From Nemania diffusa (Eukaryota; Ascomycota; Sordariomycetes; Xylariales; Xylariaceae), in contig JBBPUQ010000009.1 in NCBI GenBank assembly GCA_038501195.1, positions 2,294,001 through 2,358,000 on the forward strand: a stretch of 64,000 nt of DNA, read 5' to 3'. Shown here piece by piece: positions 10,992 through 23,600 of this stretch. The notes beneath the pieces were generated by a model, which was not told where the DNA came from, ran no database searches, and worked only from the letters and a program-made list of their open reading frames with translations. Every line of letters begins with the position of its first letter. Position 1 is the first letter of the stretch. A program made the translations under genes and the position numbers.

Positions 10992-11151
10992 AGAATATTC
11001 AATGTTAGCGTAATTGTATAGTGTAGTAAATTGGACGAACTGATGACACAATCAATCACGTACCAGCTTTTTGTTTCGACCACCCCCGTAAGTCCCAAAT
11101 CTCAACTTAATCGTGACGGTAGTTGAATCCATTAGGCTGGTAAACCCAATC

Positions 11152-12136
11152 TTAGACATCGATATCCATCGCCATGCTAGCGCCTTTCTCAATCGCGCCC
11201 TCCGTGACCATCTTATGACCCTTCTCTCGTACGACGCGATCCAGAAAGTCGCGCACGCCTTTACACGCGTCCGCGGCCGACGCCATCATGCCCTCGAGCC
11301 TACTAACCTGGACGCGGGTCTCACACACTAGAACAGCGACCTTGTCGGTGGCGCCGAGGGTGGCGAGGGTGAGGAAGGGCAGCTCCTGCTCCTCCTGGGT
11401 GTTGAGGTCGACGAGGGGGTCGGCGTCCTCATCGCCGGCCGAGTGCGTCGAGGTGCTGCCGGCGGTGCAGGCGACGAGGTAGTCGGTCATGGGCACGCCG
11501 GCGTCGACGAGGGCGAGCGTCGCGGCGTTGAGGAGGGCTGCGAGGAGAGACCCGTCCTGCGAGAGCACGTGGAGCGAGATGCTGATTGTCGAGCGCGGGT
11601 ATAGGTGTACATGTAGGTTGGCTGCTAGGGCTTTGGCTATGGTTGCTTGCATCTCGTGGATGCGTCTGGTAAGTAGCAGGGTTGTTAGCTCTGGTGAGCA
11701 GAGATAAGATCTAAGGGCCACTTTGTAGAATAGATCATAGGGATAGAGCTCAATGTCTTTTTCCTAATGAATATTCCAAACAAGAATCCCCTCTACGAAC
11801 GAGAAATGTAATTGTATACACTTACTTGTCGCCCCGTCCCCTCTTCTTCCGGTCTACAGAGCTAAACCCTCCTATGACGATAGTCACGACGACATCAGCA
11901 GCGTTGGACCCCCCGGGCACCGTCGCCGCCGACGCGGCCAGGCCCCGCCGCTTGCCGGTGTCCTCGCTCGGGCCGGCGATGACGCACATGACCTTGGTGT
12001 TGCCCATCTCGAGATACGAGGACCCGTCCGCGGCGGCCTGCGTGCGGATCTGGCCGTGCAGGCGGCGCAGCTCGTTCCAGCGGCGCCCGTCGACGCGCAG
12101 CAGCGCGAGGTCGTAGGTCGAGGTGTCTAGCGGCAT
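11152..12136 (-). CDS. SKI6: Exosome complex core subunit RRP41/Ski6 (RNase PH fold)
   Basis: A 274-residue RNase PH-like ring subunit of the RNA exosome, which processes and degrades RNA 3' to 5' in nucleus and cytoplasm. Exons 12136-11826 and 11665-11152 join within a Lys codon (GTAAGT donor, CCAG acceptor). Family marks: RVDGRRWNELRRLHGQI near the N-terminus, GSSYLEMGNTKVMCVIAGP, then LYPRSTISISLHVLSQDGSLLAALLNAATLALVDAG, which is close to the Rrp41 consensus. The MTDYLVACTAG segment and a C-terminal helix follow. A short acidic insertion (SAGDEDADPLVDLNTQEEQ) lies in the second half. The eukaryotic subunit is structural rather than catalytic. It is convergent with the PDI-like gene, 160 bp away. 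Confidence 0.93.
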
Positions 12137-12946
12137 AGTCTCTTGGGAGCGAGGCAGTCGTTGGGTTAGGTCCGGGATGGTACAATTCTGCGCGTAGTCG
12201 ATGTGCGCGCCCGGTTAGAGGAGGAGAAATGGAAAGAGCGTGAGTCGCGGCCTAGCTTGGTCCTGTTTTCAACACAAAAAGGTTCTTCATTAGGGAAGTT
12301 AAGGTCAGGTATCTACGATCTCTACTTAGGTAGATAGTGGAAATTTTTGGTGGGGTTCTGTTAATTGCGGGCTAGTGTGACGATCCACCTTCCCCAGCAT
12401 CAATCATCCCACCAACCAACCTTCAACCTAATCTCATTGTCAAGACAGGTACCAAGTAGCGTCGAGAGTTCACTAAGTGTAGGTAAGCTTTAATTTTAGT
12501 GAAGGCATACCTATACATATTACTTTTCCAACCTCTAGCAATCCTACCTACCCCATCAATTTACACGTTCAGGGCAATTTTGCAGCCCATAGAGGAGGGC
12601 ATAGGTAGGCGATCCATTCATAGCACTATACCTAAATTCTAGAGGCGAATCCATACGTGGAACAGCAGAAGCTTGTACAGGTCTTGTTTAGAAGCATTAA
12701 TCGATTTTTCAGTCTTTGGTTTGGTTTGTATGAGTAGTGTGCTATGGAATCCGGAGCGAACCAGGACTGCGAACCAGAACTCCTTCAGACGCAAATTAAT
12801 AGTGAGTAAGCTTCCTGCTACCGGCCAATCAAATTCTTAGCCCGCATCTTCCATACTATTTGTACAGGAATAGAGTTGTGAATGCTCCCTCCATTTTTGG
12901 AGCAGACCATAGGGTTGAATTCTCCATCAACATCTCCTCTCACTTT
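12137..12946. other. Intergenic region
   Basis: Between the RRP41 start (-) and the 3' end of the 2EXR-like gene (-). AT-rich with scattered ACCTACC and TAGGTA words; no gene recognised. Confidence 0.5.
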
Positions 12947-13930
12947 TCACGCCAGCACCAATATGTTATTAGTAGCAGTGAGGAGGCTGTCAAGGGGGGC
13001 ATAGTTGTGGATGACTGGAGGCGGCTCTACCTCCTCTGCGTCGGTCCAACCCCGTTCAGGCCCCCAACTAATCCTCAGGCTGCGTGCAGTAATGAGGTCG
13101 ATGAGGCCAGTCATGAGAGCGCCTGACTTCTTTACACTCGGCCAAGCGTCGAATTCCACCCGTTGCACCCACGGCATCTCTCCGAGGACGCCCGTGAGGA
13201 GCTTCTTGGAGAAAGCCTCGTAAAATCCACCCGGCTGCCGAAAGCCTTTGAAAATGTCGTTGCCCGGATCGCATTCCACAAACACAGTCAGCTTTGTGAC
13301 ATTGACGCATTGATTAAGGCCTAGTGCTGGATTCACCTCCCATCCACGAGGTGGCTTGCTCCAACCGGGACCGAGACGAAGTTCGAGTGAGTTGATGCAT
13401 GCCCGCTGCCCAGGCTTCATACGGGCGAGGAGAGGCTTCTTGGTTTTGAAGAAACGGCCAGGGTGGGTGGGAAAGACGCGAACCGGATGAGTACTGTAGA
13501 AGGAGTATGATGCTTCCACGTAGATAGTACGGCAAGTTCGCAGGATAGCCAACTTCTGGTGGATTCGCTTGTAGTTGTCTGGGTCTAGATCAAGTACATG
13601 GCCAGTATTGGCGAAATGATACTCGTACACTTTGAGGCGCAACTCAGAGGGTAAATGGAGGAACAGAAAGGGCTTCTGCTTGATTCGTTTAGGCTTCGGC
13701 TTGTCCGGCATTGCGGGCTCAAGGCTCAGAGCATCCATAGTGAGATCCTCTATCTCCTCGTCGACATCGCACTCGGCCTCCGAAGCTTCGGTAGAGGGAT
13801 ATGCTGAACTGAGAGGCGTTGATAGGGTGGACGAGACCGGCGATGAAATGACGGATGCAATTGATGTAGGACCAGAGACTGCGCCGGCAGCGCGCGATGC
13901 CCTCCCTGCGCCAGCCTTTCGCCCACGCAT
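12947..13930 (-). CDS. 2EXR/F-box-like hypothetical protein
   Basis: Intronless 327-residue protein of a large group of uncharacterised fungal proteins with an N-terminal FLFLHLPSELRLKVYEYHF motif (about residues 88-106), reminiscent of F-box-like or 2EXR domains. It starts with a basic RGRKAGAGRASR stretch, then a Ser/Pro/Thr-rich and acidic disordered region (about 18-70) and a KPKPKRIKQK basic patch that could act as a nuclear localisation signal. The rest is a globular domain with CRTIYVEASYSFYSTHPVRVF and KLTVFVECDPGND segments, typical for this class. Function is unknown; no catalytic motif is visible. Confidence 0.8.
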   Translation of the reverse strand: MRGRKAGAGRASRAAGAVSGPTSIASVISSPVSSTLSTPLSSAYPSTEASEAECDVDEEIEDLTMDALSLEPAMPDKPKPKRIKQKPFLFLHLPSELRLKVYEYHFANTGHVLDLDPDNYKRIHQKLAILRTCRTIYVEASYSFYSTHPVRVFPTHPGRFFKTKKPLLARMKPGQRACINSLELRLGPGWSKPPRGWEVNPALGLNQCVNVTKLTVFVECDPGNDIFKGFRQPGGFYEAFSKKLLTGVLGEMPWVQRVEFDAWPSVKKSGALMTGLIDLITARSLRISWGPERGWTDAEEVEPPPVIHNYAPLDSLLTATNNILVLA

Positions 13931-15326
13931 TGCTTTCAGCGTTGTGATGCTTCTGGCGAAACTAAACCCAATGTTCTTAGAGAGTTTGTATAATTAGACG
14001 GGTCGTACGACTCGGGTTGGGGGGAGACAAGGAAGAGGATATTTGGGGTCACGCGTCGGTCGGCAGTCGTGCGGAGTAGCTGAGTTCAAATTAGAGTTGT
14101 ATTTCCGCAAAGTACACGCGTCTCTGTATGGTGGTTTTAGAGTATCTGGTCGGATGAATTGACTATTCAAGGCAGTTTGATATGGCTAGGGGAACAGGAC
14201 GTGCATCGCGAGGGTGGTGCCATCGTTGATTACTACGTGAATCGCTTGACAGGACAGCCACCCTCTAAAATGCAGCACTCTGGAATTCCATGTTAACCAG
14301 AAAAATGTGGACGTTGTATGCAGCTGTATCAATAAAAGGGAAATAGAAGTGAAGTATTGAAGTGAGCAGGCTGACAACGTTGGCAGGTAATGAAGAGACG
14401 GACTAATAACTTCAGGGTAGGGAAGGGGCAGAGGGGCAAATTCAATGACAGGCCGGGTTAAGAGACTTCACGTGTACCCGATGTAGATGGGTAGTTTAGT
14501 AATTAACAACTACAAGTCGTGATTCAAGCAGTGCACACTGAATAAATGCGATAATCGCACGATTCAGTCCCGCCCTTACAGGAGGCAAAGTTGAAGTGGT
14601 CCTTTGTTAAATTGAACACAAAGACTAGCAGCAAACAATTAGTTATACCTACAGAATACCTGCCTTTGAGATGTTAATGACTAAGTATAGCATTCGTAGA
14701 GTGAGGTTGGATCGTTATGATTATCTCTATATGGGGATAAGCTACTACTTACTGTAATATTTAGTGCGCTAGTACTATTAGAGCACTACTCAGGGTTAAG
14801 CCACTACAGAGTTGTAAACTAGGTGCGGTAGGGGTCCTCCAGCTTTGCAATGACGCCATTGAGCAGCCATGTGGCTGGTGCCTACAGTATGAGTCGCCGA
14901 CTATCGGATCGGTTAATTCTCGGTTCTCGGGCCATTAAGAATCGGTACCAACATGAGGTAAGACTTGAGGCTATTAGGTACCTAGGTAGGTAGCTACTTC
15001 ATTACATGGGTGCTTGGGTAAATCATTACAGGGCTGCCCACAGCTAACCCCCCTACCCTACATGTAAGTACTGTGTGTATGCTACTGTGTTCACTGTCTC
15101 ATGTCATTGGGGGAAAAGTTTCTAACGATAGGTAGTTCTAATCGACAGATTTCTAGCACTTGGTTGGCCCGTGCAAGATTCTTATCAGTCTTCGCAGAAC
15201 AGGACTCTCTTTCCCTTCATACTACCTCTCAATTGTGTTCCTCTTACAGACAAACACCGGAACCGAAGGGCCACCGAAAGGAACGCTTGTGGCGATCGTT
15301 CGTGATCCAGGTCTGACGTCGTCGCA
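13931..15326. other. Intergenic, divergent promoters
   Basis: About 1.4 kb between the 2EXR-like gene (-) and TIM50 (+). It contains a TAGGTACCTAGGTAGGTAG element at 14975-14993. No gene recognised. Confidence 0.5.
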
Positions 15327-16997
15327 ATGCTGTCCAGAGCCATTGCGCAGGGCATCCCGCGTTCTGCGCGGTTACCAGCCCTTCAGCGGACAGCTATCTC
15401 AGCAGCCTGGACAGCTTCCAGACTTGCCACATCCTCTTCGACTTCGACTTCGAGATTATGGATACGAGGACTGGCCCAGGATAACCGTCCAAAGAACAAA
15501 CCCCCCAAGTCGAAACCCAACACTAAATCAAAAGCTCAACCATTAAGCTCTCAAACCCCCCCCTCTTCAGCCGAGAAACCCACTCCCGCTCCCGCTCCCG
15601 ATGCCGCCGAATCAACCACACAGCCAGTAGACTTCAATTCACTTCCCGACCTTACCCAAGGAATCCCGTCAACACTCGAATATGAGACATCAGGGGCGAC
15701 CAAGAAATCCGACTTGTCCAGTCTTGAGGAGAGCGAGGAGAGCGCGCAAACAGAGGGAAGTGGCCGGGTTCGAGGAGAGCTTCCTGCGTCAGCTTATATG
15801 AGCTCTACCGAAAAGCGACGCGCCCAGTTCGCCAACCGAATGTATCTTGCGGTGCTCGTCGGTGGCGTTATGGGCTTGGCATACCTGGGCCGTGAGTGGG
15901 ACGACGACGAGGCTACCGTCCACAAGGACATTCCTGGTGGATGGACACCCGCTCTATGGTGGAAGCGCGCCATGGCCCGTCTCACCGATGTGACCGATTA
16001 TTATCGCGAGCCCGCTTTCGAGAAGCTATTGCCGGACCCGCATCCTATGTTCGAACGACCGTACACCCTATGCATTAGTCTCGAAGACATGCTGGTACAT
16101 AGCGAATGGTCGCGCGAGCACGGCTGGAGAGTAGCGAAGCGCCCCGGCGTCGATTACTTCCTGCGCTACCTTAGTCAATACTACGAGCTGGTTTTATTTA
16201 CCACTGTGCCTGTCGCTATGGGAGAACCTCTCATGCGAAAGCTAGATCCCTACCAGATTATTGTCTGGCCGCTATTTCGGGAAGCGACTAAGTACAAAGA
16301 CGGCGAAATCGTCAAGGTAGGTCTTGACTGTACTAGGGTGGACTTGATTTGCTAGCTGCTGACATCCTGGTAGGACTTATCATACCTAAATCGTGATCTA
16401 TCCAAGGTCATCATTATTGACACAAAGGCATCCCATGTTCAGAATCAACCCGAAAATGCCATTATTTTACCTCCGTGGAAAGGCGAAAAAGATGACCGAG
16501 ACCTCGTTTCCCTCATTCCCTTCCTTGAGTACATCTTCGCAATGGAGTATAAGGACGTCCGCGAAGTACTCAAGTCTTTCAAGGGCAAGCATATCCCTAC
16601 TGAATTCGCCCGTCGTGAAGCTATCGCACGTGCCGAATTCCAGAAGCAGCTCGAAAGCCAGAAGAGGAAACGACCCTCAGGCATGGGGGCATTAGGCAAT
16701 ATGCTTGGACTCAAAGGCAATATGAGCATGATGCAGCCAGCGGATGGTGAAATTTCCCCTGCGGAGGCATTTGCACAAGGCAAGATGCTACAAGACATTA
16801 TCCGCGAACGAGGGCAGAGAACCTACGAGATGATGGAGAAGCAGATTCGAGAGAATGGTGAGCAGTGGCTCAAAGAAGCCCAACAAATGCAGGAGCAACA
16901 GCAGGCCGAGGCAATGAACAGCATGAAATCATCATTTTCCGGCTGGTTCAAGTCATCCCCACCACCAGACACCCCAGATCAGCCGAAGTCCTCATAA
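15327..16997 (+). CDS. TIM50: Mitochondrial import inner membrane translocase subunit TIM50
   Basis: A 537-residue TIM23-complex receptor that hands presequence proteins from the TOM complex to TIM23. Exons 15327-16316 and 16374-16997 join in phase 0. The N-terminus is Arg/Ser/Ala-rich, a mitochondrial presequence, followed by a Pro/Lys-rich linker. One membrane segment at about 172-188 (MYLAVLVGGVMGLAYLG) anchors it in the inner membrane. The FCP1/NIF-like domain facing the intermembrane space starts at about 245, with LCISLEDMLVHSEW and RPGVDYFLRYLSQYYELVLFTT. The DxDx(T/V) phosphatase motif reads S-L-E-D, so it should be catalytically dead, as in yeast Tim50. The C-terminal Gln/Glu/Met-rich tail is longer than in yeast. 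Strong call. Confidence 0.95.
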
Positions 16998-17665
16998 AAT
17001 AAGACATCGGAGTTCTCTACGAAGAACCTTGTACAGGAACTTGGGAAGGTGAATTTTTCTTGTGTCGGACGATCTAGCTGGCGTTGGTCGCATGTGTGGC
17101 CACAACCTAGCCTATCCAGGGCTTATACCCTTCCAAACTCTACTCTACTCAATACGGCGCAACATGTATGTATCTGTCTACATTGGCTAGGGGGCTTGTC
17201 AGGGCATGATTGGTTCTCTGCATATGGTTTTACGAGTCTGGGTCAATTACATAGAATAGGGGCACCTCCCATTGTGCATATAATGTGTGTATATTAGTTA
17301 AAAGGAGGGCGATATGAAGGAACGAGAGTGAGAGTGGGATTGGGAGCGGGCTATCAAAGCTCAACGCAGCTTTCACCCGACTTGTACCTAGCCCCGATGC
17401 AACGAAAAAGTGTACCATCAACACCCATATTGTACGAAAATCAAGAGGCTGTCCAAACCACACCACTAGTCGAGGAGACATTTACCACCACCTTCCCGAG
17501 TAGTACGAAAGCTCTACGAATACTACATTTACTAATGCAGTCATGATCATGCCATCCATCCTAGTGGCGATAAAATCACTAGGATTCCTCTCCCTCTTCT
17601 CCAACCCGTCATAGTAGATGAGAAATGAGTGCCAAAAGCGAGCTCCAGTCAGCTCAGCTTATAAG
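16998..17665. other. Intergenic, convergent 3' ends
   Basis: Between TIM50 (+) and the small secreted protein gene (-). Short ORFs on both strands show no recognisable domain. Confidence 0.5.
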
Positions 17666-18148
17666 CTAATTAAACTTGTCATGCTCGTAGCACCACTCGC
17701 ACCGTGGATCCGTCTCGCAGTTGAAATCACTAGTTAAGTGCATGAGCCGTTAGTTAAAGGTGTTCAAATAACGTTCCAGCAGTGATTATATCACATCCTT
17801 CGCTGTGGGTTTTCATTTATCGTAGAAAGTACAATTAGGGGATAACGTAGTAAGGGATATCGATCTCAAATAACGGGGGGTTGGGGTTATGAGGAGAGAG
17901 AAATCGACAGAGGGCAGAACAGATCTGAGCGTTGGAGGAGTAAAAGGAGGACCAAAATGGGGAAAAGGTACGAACTCATTGCAGGTCGTGCAGTAGCTCT
18001 TGAGTGAAGAGCAATCCGGCTCCGTCATAACGAACGTGACGAGCCCGCGCTTCTGCGTGACGATGGTGCCCTGGCCGTTGTGAGATGAGGATGGGGCCGC
18101 AGTTACGAGAGAGGCGAGGAACAGGCCGAAGATCGTGCTGAAGTACAT
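17666..18148 (-). CDS. Small secreted cysteine-rich protein (candidate effector), two exons
   Basis: The first exon (18148-17976) encodes a clear signal peptide (MYFSTIFGLFLASLVTAAP) and a short mature region with EPDCSSLKSYCTTCN. Unspliced, the frame runs into low-complexity sequence and a stop. Joining a GTTCGT donor at 17975 to a TAACTAG acceptor at 17730 keeps frame and adds DDFNCETDPRCEWCYEHDKFN before a stop at 17666. The product is 78 residues with six cysteines, all in the last 35 residues, enough for three disulfides. The donor is weaker than usual and the intron is long (246 nt), so the model is an inference; the cysteine spacing of the second exon is the main support. No family recognised. 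A role outside the cell is likely. Confidence 0.6.
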
Positions 18149-20662
18149 GGTGGTATCTAGTTTCTTCGTCTTGGGTTTAAGGAATTGTGAGGCCTTGGGG
18201 TAGTTTGTTGCGGTGTTGGCTAGATATTGGTAAGATAGTTCGCTGAATAGGCTAATGTCTTAATTGGTTGTGAAAGAGCTTGGGTATATCTGAGACAGCA
18301 GATGAGTAAGAAGACCACCCTGGGTATTTATACTCATCACCGCATCCCTAATTGTCGGGCCAGACATTGAAATTAGATGTCATCTCATCGGTATCAATCG
18401 TGTCCTGTGTCACTTACCAGGAGCCTACCTCACTTGTTACCCCACGACAATTCGTGAGACCGGCACGGTTCCCGGTCTCCGGTTCTTCGTGGCGTTCCAC
18501 GTAGCCTCAAACGTGACTAAGTTCTGTGGCAAGCAATCCGAAGCCTAACTCGCCATCCGATCTCTCCCGGCTCTGTCCGGAGAGTGCCGACAGGTCCATT
18601 GAGGGTTTCGCGAGCATGATCGTGACTATCAAGTTGCGGTATAATTTTAGAAGTTCCTAGTTCACCAAACGCCGAGCAAGGCTTACGCACGTACTACGTA
18701 GGTTAGCTAGGATAAAAGAACTCTGTGTGTGATGTAAAACCTCATGGGTATTAACAGCTAACAGAGCTAAGATTGAAATAGGCCCTTTTTCACGATGCGC
18801 CAAAAGACAAACACGCTGTGCAAGGTCCAATCGTTTCAGATTTCTTTGGAGCATTTATTCAAGTTGACGTCAATAGCGAAGCCAGGGAGATCAGTCCAGG
18901 CCACCTCGACATGCTCCTATTATAGTCGTGCATCTCCCCATGGAATAAGCATAATACAGACCGAATCTAATCACTAGACAGTATTAACGAAGGACAGCAA
19001 ACGGCCCATTGTCCTTATTTCCATCGTGTGTCAAAATTACATACGCCAGAGCATCTAAACATCATGTTACTTAGGAGACGTAGAAAGGTGACGCTGGATA
19101 AGGAGCCTTTCGTGATTTCCAAACACAACTAAGCATGTCATTATTTTCGCGGCTTACAATGGTATCTTCAGTCATAAAAGGTATGAATACAAGGTCACTT
19201 GGCCATGGCGAGGAGGATAAAACATCATGCGTCTGGTGTCCGAAGTGACTCACTGGTAGTCCAGACCTACAACAGGTAACCATGAGGATGTCAGCTGTTC
19301 AACAAAACCAGAGAGAAGCTGTCATCTTTCTATGTACCAGTTATTAATCTGCCGAGCAAAATAACTCATAAAGAAGTAAACTCCGATTTATTGGAATATA
19401 CGTAGATTATAAGAAAATTAACTGGTCCTCACATGTATGAACCCAGCTAGATTCACGGGATATCTACTCCATTCGCCAGACAACGTGTAAGGGGGAAAGG
19501 CTTTGACGAGGAGCAGGCTGTGTTCGCAGAATATTCCTTATTCTGGAAGACATCTAGCAATTGCCCGTACGCACCAAACAAGTCGCCGCATGGCAGCACA
19601 ATCAAGAGATCGACGCGCGTGCCGCCGATCAGGAGTAAGGCACCCGATCTATCGTGACACATATGAATAAGTAGTAATATAGGCAGATATTAGGAAGAGC
19701 TCGTAGCCAAGGCTGCACAAAGTCCGATCTCGACAAGAAGATTAGACGATATGCTCGTCATATCCGCTTCTAGAAAGCGTACCAGCGCAAACAGATGGAT
19801 AGCTCGGCTGACCTTACGCTACGTAACGTCCGTCTCACACATACTATATCTCGTGTGATATACGTAAGTTCCCGGTCTAATGCAAGGCCATCTTGTGTAG
19901 CTCACCCCTTCATCCATCGACGACATAGCAGCTGCCCACCATGTGTTTGTCCCGGAAATGGTAAGCCGTGACTGTTTGAGCTCGATGATGCTGGACGGGG
20001 GAACTCTCATAAACTTAAGGAAAGGTGTGCAACACTCTGCTGGTAAACGTATGGCGCAAATATAAAGGTAACACCGAGTCTGGCAGACGAGTCTCACAAC
20101 GCTGAGGCACCATCAGAAAGGTGAAAAGGTTGACACCTGGCAAGGTAAACGGAGTGATCGTTCCGAGGCAAAGTTTGTTGGGGCTTTAATCTGTACGACT
20201 TGTTCTTCGTACCATCATAGGTTTCCACCTGACTAATGAGTCAAAGGGTAAGTTGAGACCTCTCTAATTGGTATCGGTATAGTTAACTAGATCTTCTATT
20301 GCGTTATATATGACACTAGGTTGGTCTCCAGGCTATAGTCTTTTACATGTTTATCTTCAGTACTCCCCTCCCATAATGCGACCTTCATGACACGTTCCAA
20401 AGATATATATAGTGAGTATAGGTATATCGTCAGTAAAAAAGAGTAAAGAAAACCGAGATTAGTTATGACAAGCCTGAACTCCAAATCAACTCCGAACGGC
20501 AAGTCCTATACAAATGGTGCCTCCTTCTGGGGTCGCATCATTAACCTAAAAGACCAAAAACGCCATGCTGGTCATTGAAAATCGAAAAAAAGGGTTAAAA
20601 ATAATCAGACAACCTCATGCAGCAAAAGTATTGGTTGAAAGCAGGCCTCAACACCGAGTTTT
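18149..20662. other. Intergenic region with unassigned ORFs
   Basis: 2.5 kb between the small secreted protein gene and the 3' end of the Zn2Cys6 gene. Minus-strand ORFs at 20097-19819 and 19662-19453 have protein-like composition; the first contains SSMDEG directly followed by a GTGAGC donor-like site. I match neither to a family, and stops separate them. They may be remains of a decayed gene or chance. Confidence 0.35.
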
Positions 20663-23600
20663 TTATACCCCCCCAACTCCGTCTGAAAATAGTAAGAGTG
20701 GCCATTGCATCTGGGCTGAGGTTGTCATGGTTGGGTTGTTCATGCTCATGGTTCCTACGTTCATGCCATTGACACCACTGCTATCGAGGATGCTGCCTGA
20801 TGGTCTATGGCTGTTTGCGCTACCTAGCGACATTAAGGCGCTAGCACTATAATGGTCTTGGCTGTCCGCAACAGCAGCAGTCCAGTCATGCCACGTATTT
20901 CCACCTGACGACTGGGGCCTCCACATCATGTCTTGTTGTGTTATTTGCGTTGCTTGTGACGCAAAATTGGCCAGTGGATTGTGGTTAGTAACATGCACTT
21001 GTGAATGTCGAGCCTGCGCCTGGGCGTGGGCATGTGCTTGCGCTTGAGCTTGCGCCTGAGCTTGTGCTTGCGCCTGCGCCTGGACCTGGGCTCGAACCTG
21101 GGCTTCTGCATGAGCTTGGGCTTGAGCTTGGGCAGTAGTGACTTGTCCTGCCGCTTGAGAGTATATATACGAGTTGCTAGGGCCATAAGTGATACCATTA
21201 GATGCATGCGGAGGAGTGTTGGCGTAGGGGAGAGGCTGATAAGTACTAGGATCAGATCCCGTCGTCTCGGTATAATAGTTAGCACTTCCTGGATTGCTAT
21301 GCTCTTTTGTGTCGTTTCCTTGTTCAGGAGTGTGGCTAGGGTTTAGATTCGGATTCGAGTTCATCGTCATGTTTGGATAAGAGGGGGAATGAGATTCTTG
21401 TTTAACCGTGCTTGGGGAAGGGCGAGGGCGTGCCAAAGACCCAGTTGCGGTGTTCTGAAGACGGTCTCGTTCTATCCAGGCTATAGTACGGTCTATTATT
21501 GAACAGACCGCATCGCGAAGACGAGTGCCAGAACCTAGAGAAAGGGTTATTAACATGTCTTCTTGGCCGTCACAAATGAACTCACCCATTAGAGTACCAG
21601 TCTCGGCGAGGATGATTAACCACGCTTCCATATCCTCGCGAAGAGCCTCCACCTCGGCCGCCGTTGTCTCATACCTTCTCTCCCAATGTGCCACTAAATC
21701 CGAAAATATGGCTGCAACATATACCGCGTTGCAATACCATGTTGTATCGAGACATTTCAGCTTGTATAGTTTGCGTGCGTGCTGGAGCATAGCCTTGGCA
21801 GTTTCCTCGCATATACGAGTGTTGGTAGCCAAGATTTCTGGGTCATCAGTAGCCGCAACTGAAGGGTGCCTTAGACACAAACGGAATTCCAGCGCTGACA
21901 CGTCGGCATATATAGCAGACATCCTCGTTTCTTTCTCAGGCGATTGCGCATTTCCTATCCTCAGTCCTTCTGGAAGATGATCACGCCAAGACTGAAGTTG
22001 CTTCTCGAGACCTTCAATAATAGCAAGATACCTCTTCGGATCCTTCTTTGCGCAGTAGATATCAGCAAACATCTCGAGATACAAAGTGCTCATCCTCGAA
22101 GACGCAACCCCTATTTCATAATCACATCGGCCGGGTATCGATGTATCCACGCCATCTTCGGTCAATTGCTCGTCCGGGATTATTTGGGGAAATTCGACGT
22201 CCATATCTTCTAGCCTAATTGGCATTGGTCTCCCCATGCGTCCATTTAGCACAACTGCTGTGGAGAGAATGACCCACCATACGCGTTTTCGTAGCTCATT
22301 CTCAAGATTGGTGCCCTCGCCGGGTTTCTTCCAGACTCGATGATAACCCATCTCTATCGCTAGGTTTACTGCATGAGATGCGAGAATGCTGCTGGAATCA
22401 GGTTTGGGGAAGCGCATAGTATGAGAGACTAGCATAGACAAGGCCTGGAGACTTTTCAGGGACCTAGAAGTTGATAAATGGAAGAACTTGCTTAGCCCAA
22501 AATGATAGTGCTTATTAGATAAATCATTCAGATGTGCTCTTTGCTCCGCCTGTTGTTCTCGATTTCGGATACCATACTGTAAATATATAGCGGCGAATAC
22601 CATATGAATCATAACCTCGTCCGCAGCATCTAGGCTGTAGCTAGGGTTATCGTAGTGTTGCCTTAGCTAGACAGGGTTAATATTTCAACTCTATGTGAGA
22701 CTTCGGGCTATGCAACTCACAAGTGCCATGAAGCTAGGCTTATGAAGCACCGGATGGAAAGGGTGAATCATTACAAAGTACCATTCGGCATAAGTGAAAG
22801 CATCTTGCCTAGGGGGTAACTTGACATCTAGGGGTTCGTTTATATTCATGGTAGATTGTAGCAGTGCCTGGACTGATTTGTTGTATAGAGAGGAACCTTG
22901 GGCAGATGGAGGTGGCTCGTCCATGTCTGGGACGTCTAACGATCCGATATCAATAGTACTCCCCAGGATAGACAAAGAGGTTCCCTTGATCGAGCTCAAA
23001 GGGGCTCGATCAGTGCCGACACCAAGATGAGCATCAGCAGGACGTGAGCTAACGGTATGATGATAGTTCTGGGCCATAGACATTATGGACGGTCGATCCT
23101 TGGCCCAAGCAGGCGCACTAGGTTGGGACCATGGCTCCTTCGCAGGCGTGTCCGACTGAGGCGTGGGTGTTGAATCGGACATATCATTGTCGTTGCTATC
23201 AGCACGGCTATTTAAAACGGAATCGGCAGGGAACGAAGTTGAATGCCACGGTTTAACATCTATGCCGTTATTCTGGAGCTTCTTTTCCAAATCCCTTATG
23301 TGGTGCATCATATCTGTCTTCTCGCGTTCGAGCTCTTGCATGTATCCTCTCCGTTCTGTTCGGCCGGAGACTCGGTCGGTCACGTAGCATTCGAGATTTT
23401 GGTTGAGGCAATGGGAGCAGCCTTCGGGAAGGGCATCGCATCGTATCTTGCGAACCTGGGAGCATCCATGTTAGACGCGACAGGCATATAGGGAGTTGGC
23501 AAATTACGGCGAGGAAGAAGGAAATCTCGACACTCATAGGACACCAGGCAAGACAAGGCGAGACAAGCAAGGATGGATGTGCAGCAAACCGAAACACAGG

